From: JAJEFO01 sp009843725
GTDB taxonomy: Bacteria > Pseudomonadota > Alphaproteobacteria > Rhodobacterales > Rhodobacteraceae
Assembly (NCBI GenBank): GCA_965243215.1
Contig: CBDEUJ010000004.1
Location: forward strand, 1,054,001 to 1,118,000
Direction: 5' to 3'
Length of the DNA stretch: 64,000 nucleotides
This document shows positions 61,482-64,000 of the stretch, piece by piece. A model generated the notes under the pieces. The model was given only the letters and a program-made list of their open reading frames with translations, had not been told where the DNA came from and did no database searches. How positions within the stretch are numbered: the stretch's first letter is position 1; every line of letters starts with the position of its first letter. Position numbers and translations under genes: made by a program.

Positions 61482-62930
61482 ATGGCAAAGCCACCACCAA
61501 CACGTGAAATGAAGGCAATTGAAGCCGTGGTGCGTGCGCACCCTGAGGGAATCGCGATCCAAGGCATCCGGAATGCGCTGGGCGATGACACGGCGCGACG
61601 CACGCTTCAGCATCGAGTCAAGCGCCTTGTTGACGAAGGCCGTTTGGCCAAGGCGGGCAAGGGGCGAAACACCACGTATCTGCCGCCTGCACCTGCCAGG
61701 CTTCCTGCTACGGCTCTCGAAGCATCAGGGGATGAACTGACCGGCGAAATCCAGCTTTCGACGCGCGCGATTGAGATCCGGAAGCATCTCGGCAGGCCGC
61801 TCCACGCCCGCAGGCCGGTTGCCTATCGGCGAGCATTCCTCGACGAATACCGACCCAACGAGACCGCCTACCTGTCGGAAGTCGAACGGGCGCACTTGCG
61901 AAACGCAGCGGCTCTGCTGCCAGGCGCGCAGCCTGCCGGAACTCACGCGAAACAGATACTGAACCGTCTGCTCATTGATCTTTCATGGAACTCCAGCCGC
62001 CTGGAAGGAAACACCTACTCGCTGCTCGATACAAGACGCCTGATTGCATTCGGCAAGGAAGCGGAAGGCAAGAGCCGGCTCGAAGCGCAGATGATCTTGA
62101 ACCACAAGGACGCGATCGAGTTTCTCGTGGATGAAGCGGAGGAGATCGGGTTCAACCGGCAAACGATCCTGAACCTGCATGCCTTGCTGGCGAACAACCT
62201 GCTGGACGACCCGAGCGCCGCTGGCCGACTGCGCCGGATCACGGTCGAGATTGGAGGGTCAGTGTTTCATCCACTGGACATCCCGCAACTTGTCGAAGAG
62301 TGTTTCGACCAGGTACTGGCAACTGCCGACGCAATCGAGGAGCCGTTCGAGCAGGCAGTCTTTGCAATGGTGCATCTGCCGTACCTGCAACCCTTCGACG
62401 ACGTGAACAAGCGCGTCTCGCGCCTTGCAGCGAACATGCCCTTGATCAAGGCAAACCTGACCCCGCTCTCCTTCGTTGAAGTTCCCGTCAATCTCTACAC
62501 GGAAGCGATGCTCGGCGTTTATGAACTGAACCAGATCGATCTGCTGAAGGACGTCTTCATCTGGGCCTGCGAACGATCCGCCTTGCGCTACGCTGCAGTC
62601 AGGCAATCGCTCGTCGAACCGGATCCGTTCCGCCTGAAGCATCGCGACGCGCTACGCGAAATCGTCAGGACAATCGTTATTGGGCAACTAGGCAGAATTT
62701 CTGCCGCAGGCCGAATCGAGCGCTGGACAAGAGAACATGTCGAAGCGGATGAGCGAGACCGGTTCAGGGAAGTCGTCGAAGACGAAGTGCTTGGCCTTCA
62801 TGAGGGCAACTTCGCGCGCTACAAGATCAGGCCGCTGCAGTTTCAGGCCTGGCAGGAAGTCTGGAACGATCCGTCACGCGTCGATGGCCCTTCGCGAAGG
62901 TCAGCCGTCAAGCTCCGCCACCGCTCCTGA
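61482..62930 (+). CDS. Winged-helix Fic-fold protein with an altered catalytic motif
   Basis: The 482-residue protein has an N-terminal winged helix (about residues 8-70; ALGDDTARRTLQHRVKRLVD, then wing GKGRNTTYL). A Fic-type fold follows with the inhibitory motif SSRLEGN (about 171-177). The core motif reads LQPFDDVNKRVSR (about 302-314) where active Fic proteins have HPFxxGNGRxxR: the catalytic His is Gln and the first Gly is Val. AMP transfer is therefore doubtful, though Arg and Asn for nucleotide binding remain. ATG 61482 (MAKPPPTRE) follows the iteron array, an arrangement suggesting that it binds its own promoter. Related sequences with DVNKR in place of GNGR exist as a recognisable subgroup. 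Confidence 0.9.
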   Translation: MAKPPPTREMKAIEAVVRAHPEGIAIQGIRNALGDDTARRTLQHRVKRLVDEGRLAKAGKGRNTTYLPPAPARLPATALEASGDELTGEIQLSTRAIEIRKHLGRPLHARRPVAYRRAFLDEYRPNETAYLSEVERAHLRNAAALLPGAQPAGTHAKQILNRLLIDLSWNSSRLEGNTYSLLDTRRLIAFGKEAEGKSRLEAQMILNHKDAIEFLVDEAEEIGFNRQTILNLHALLANNLLDDPSAAGRLRRITVEIGGSVFHPLDIPQLVEECFDQVLATADAIEEPFEQAVFAMVHLPYLQPFDDVNKRVSRLAANMPLIKANLTPLSFVEVPVNLYTEAMLGVYELNQIDLLKDVFIWACERSALRYAAVRQSLVEPDPFRLKHRDALREIVRTIVIGQLGRISAAGRIERWTREHVEADERDRFREVVEDEVLGLHEGNFARYKIRPLQFQAWQEVWNDPSRVDGPSRRSAVKLRHRS

Positions 62931-63061
62931 TCGTTGATCTTCAATGGCGGGCGAATTCAACCGTGCCAACATCCTGACAACGGTTCTTGCGGGGCTGTCC
63001 AACAGACGTTGACCCGACACTCCGCCCCGCTACAGTCTCACGTGGCAACGAGGAGACGGGC

Positions 63062-64000
63062 ATGGACGGAGGCGGCAGGGCTGCGGGCGCCGAGGACTGG
63101 GGACCGTTCGGGCGGCCATTGTTCGACGATCCCTCGGCACTGGCACTGAGCCGCGTAGGTGTCGTCGACGTCGGTTCGAACTCGGTCCGCATGGTCGTGT
63201 TTGACGGTGCGGCTCGGTCTCCTGCGTATTTCTTCAACGAAAAGGTCATGGCAGGCCTTGGCACCGGCCTGGCCGAAACCGGCTGCCTCAGCCCCAAGGG
63301 ACGGATCCGGGCAATGGCGGCCCTGCGGCGCTTCCAGGGCCTTGCCGAGGCAATGGGCCTGGAACCGCTGACAGCCGTGGCCACCGCCGCCGTGCGCGAA
63401 GCGCAGGACGGACCAGAGTTCTGCGAGGACGTCCTTCGCGAGACCGGCCTCCAGCTCTGGGTAATTGCCGGTGAAGAGGAGGCGCGGCTCTCGGCGCAGG
63501 GCGTTCTTCTCGGCTGGCCCGGAGCGTACGGCCTGGCCTGCGACCTTGGCGGCGCATCCATGGAATTGGCGGAACTGCGAGACGGGGTGGTGGGCAGAAG
63601 GCTTTCCTCGCAACTCGGCCCGCAGCGTCTGCGAGTCGTGAAGGGCGGCAAGAAGGGGCTGAGCAAGTTTCTGAATCGGGAGGTGAGCGCCCTTGCCGGC
63701 ACCATGGGACCCCAACGTGACCGGCTGTTCCTTGTTGGCGGATCCTGGCGGGCGATCGCGCGAATCGACATGGACAGGCGTGGCTATCCGTTGGCCGCAC
63801 TGCACGAATACCGGATGAGCCGGAAAGCGGTCTACAGGACGATCGAGTTCATCGAGGAAAACGATTTGGAGGAACTGCGAATACGCGTCAGATTGGGCGA
63901 AGGCCGCATGGAACTGCTGCCGCTCGCGGCCCAGCTCCTGAAGCATCTCGTACGCGAATTCAAGCCCTACGACATCGCCATCTCCGGCTACGGCATACGC
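63062..64000 (+). CDS. Ppx/GppA-family phosphatase, start only (runs off the window)
   Basis: The visible 313 codons are open to the last base. They read VGVVDVGSNSVRMVVFDGA (phosphate loop of the ASKHA fold), then ATAAVREAQDGPEF, IAGEEEARLSAQGV, ACDLGGASMELAEL and LFLVGGSWRAIARID, all Ppx/GppA hallmarks. Such enzymes hydrolyse polyphosphate or pppGpp. ATG 63062 follows GAGGAGACGGGC. The C-terminal helical part is beyond the window, so polyphosphatase and pppGpp phosphatase cannot be separated. Confidence 0.93.
   Translation, partial: MDGGGRAAGAEDWGPFGRPLFDDPSALALSRVGVVDVGSNSVRMVVFDGAARSPAYFFNEKVMAGLGTGLAETGCLSPKGRIRAMAALRRFQGLAEAMGLEPLTAVATAAVREAQDGPEFCEDVLRETGLQLWVIAGEEEARLSAQGVLLGWPGAYGLACDLGGASMELAELRDGVVGRRLSSQLGPQRLRVVKGGKKGLSKFLNREVSALAGTMGPQRDRLFLVGGSWRAIARIDMDRRGYPLAALHEYRMSRKAVYRTIEFIEENDLEELRIRVRLGEGRMELLPLAAQLLKHLVREFKPYDIAISGYGIR

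Noticed and set aside
63038..63946. 302-codon minus-strand frame
   Set aside because: It is the shadow of the Ppx/GppA gene, which has clear motifs on the plus strand.

Overview
The window looks like chromosomal DNA of a GC-rich alphaproteobacterium, most likely of the Rhodobacterales/Roseobacter type. I infer this from gene order and family features, not from a database search: a suf Fe-S operon with Yip1-like membrane proteins between sufD and sufS, an IscR without the usual cysteine cluster, an Irr-type palindrome in front of it, ccmCDG next to acnA, purB next to a tiny secreted protein, and a zwf-pgi operon.

Layout. 1-4.3 kb (minus) is a catabolic operon (CoA-transferase, acyl-CoA dehydrogenase, atypical SDR, PanE-like reductase, FAH-type hydratase) facing a LacI-type regulator. 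A lone EamA protein follows. At 6.3-7.4 kb a FitAB/VapBC toxin-antitoxin pair lies between tRNA-Arg(CCG) and a decayed copy of that tRNA's 3' end. 7.8-15.9 kb (minus) is iscR, a class I cysteine desulfurase, sufB, two mini membrane proteins, sufC, sufD, two Yip1-like proteins and sufS, all tightly coupled. At 16-19 kb are a hydrolase, an M48 lipoprotein and a Sua5/TsaC protein. 19.3-21.7 kb is a decayed zone: an NYN-domain remnant, an intact MNT nucleotidyltransferase, its broken HEPN partner and 1.3 kb without a recognisable gene. 21.7-38.7 kb is mostly housekeeping: M20 hydrolase, ccmCDG, acnA, DUF1223, LpxL-type acyltransferase, purB, phosphoesterase, tRNA-Gly(CCC), thioesterase, pgi, zwf, radical SAM protein, agmatinase-like enzyme and vsr.

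38.8-50.3 kb (minus) holds two catabolic modules: a CUT1 sugar ABC importer with a TIM-barrel isomerase and a Gfo/Idh dehydrogenase, and a dehydrogenase/Rieske oxygenase/78-residue protein/DMGDH-like demethylase cassette. A TolB-like gene with two in-frame stops follows. At 51.8-59.2 kb a HAD phosphatase faces a DeoR-controlled Ugp-like ABC operon that ends in a phosphodiesterase. After an IS5-type remnant come an aldo/keto reductase, a winged-helix Fic-fold protein behind four 20-bp iterons, and the start of a Ppx/GppA gene that runs off the window.

The most unusual item is the Fic-fold gene. Its catalytic His is replaced by Gln, it carries an N-terminal winged helix, and its promoter region consists of four phased repeats, which suggests a self-regulating DNA-binding protein rather than an AMP-transferase. 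Also notable are the tRNA-bracketed toxin-antitoxin module, the SDR without Tyr/Lys, the IscR with one cysteine, and several genes broken by one or two stops, which suggest ongoing gene loss.
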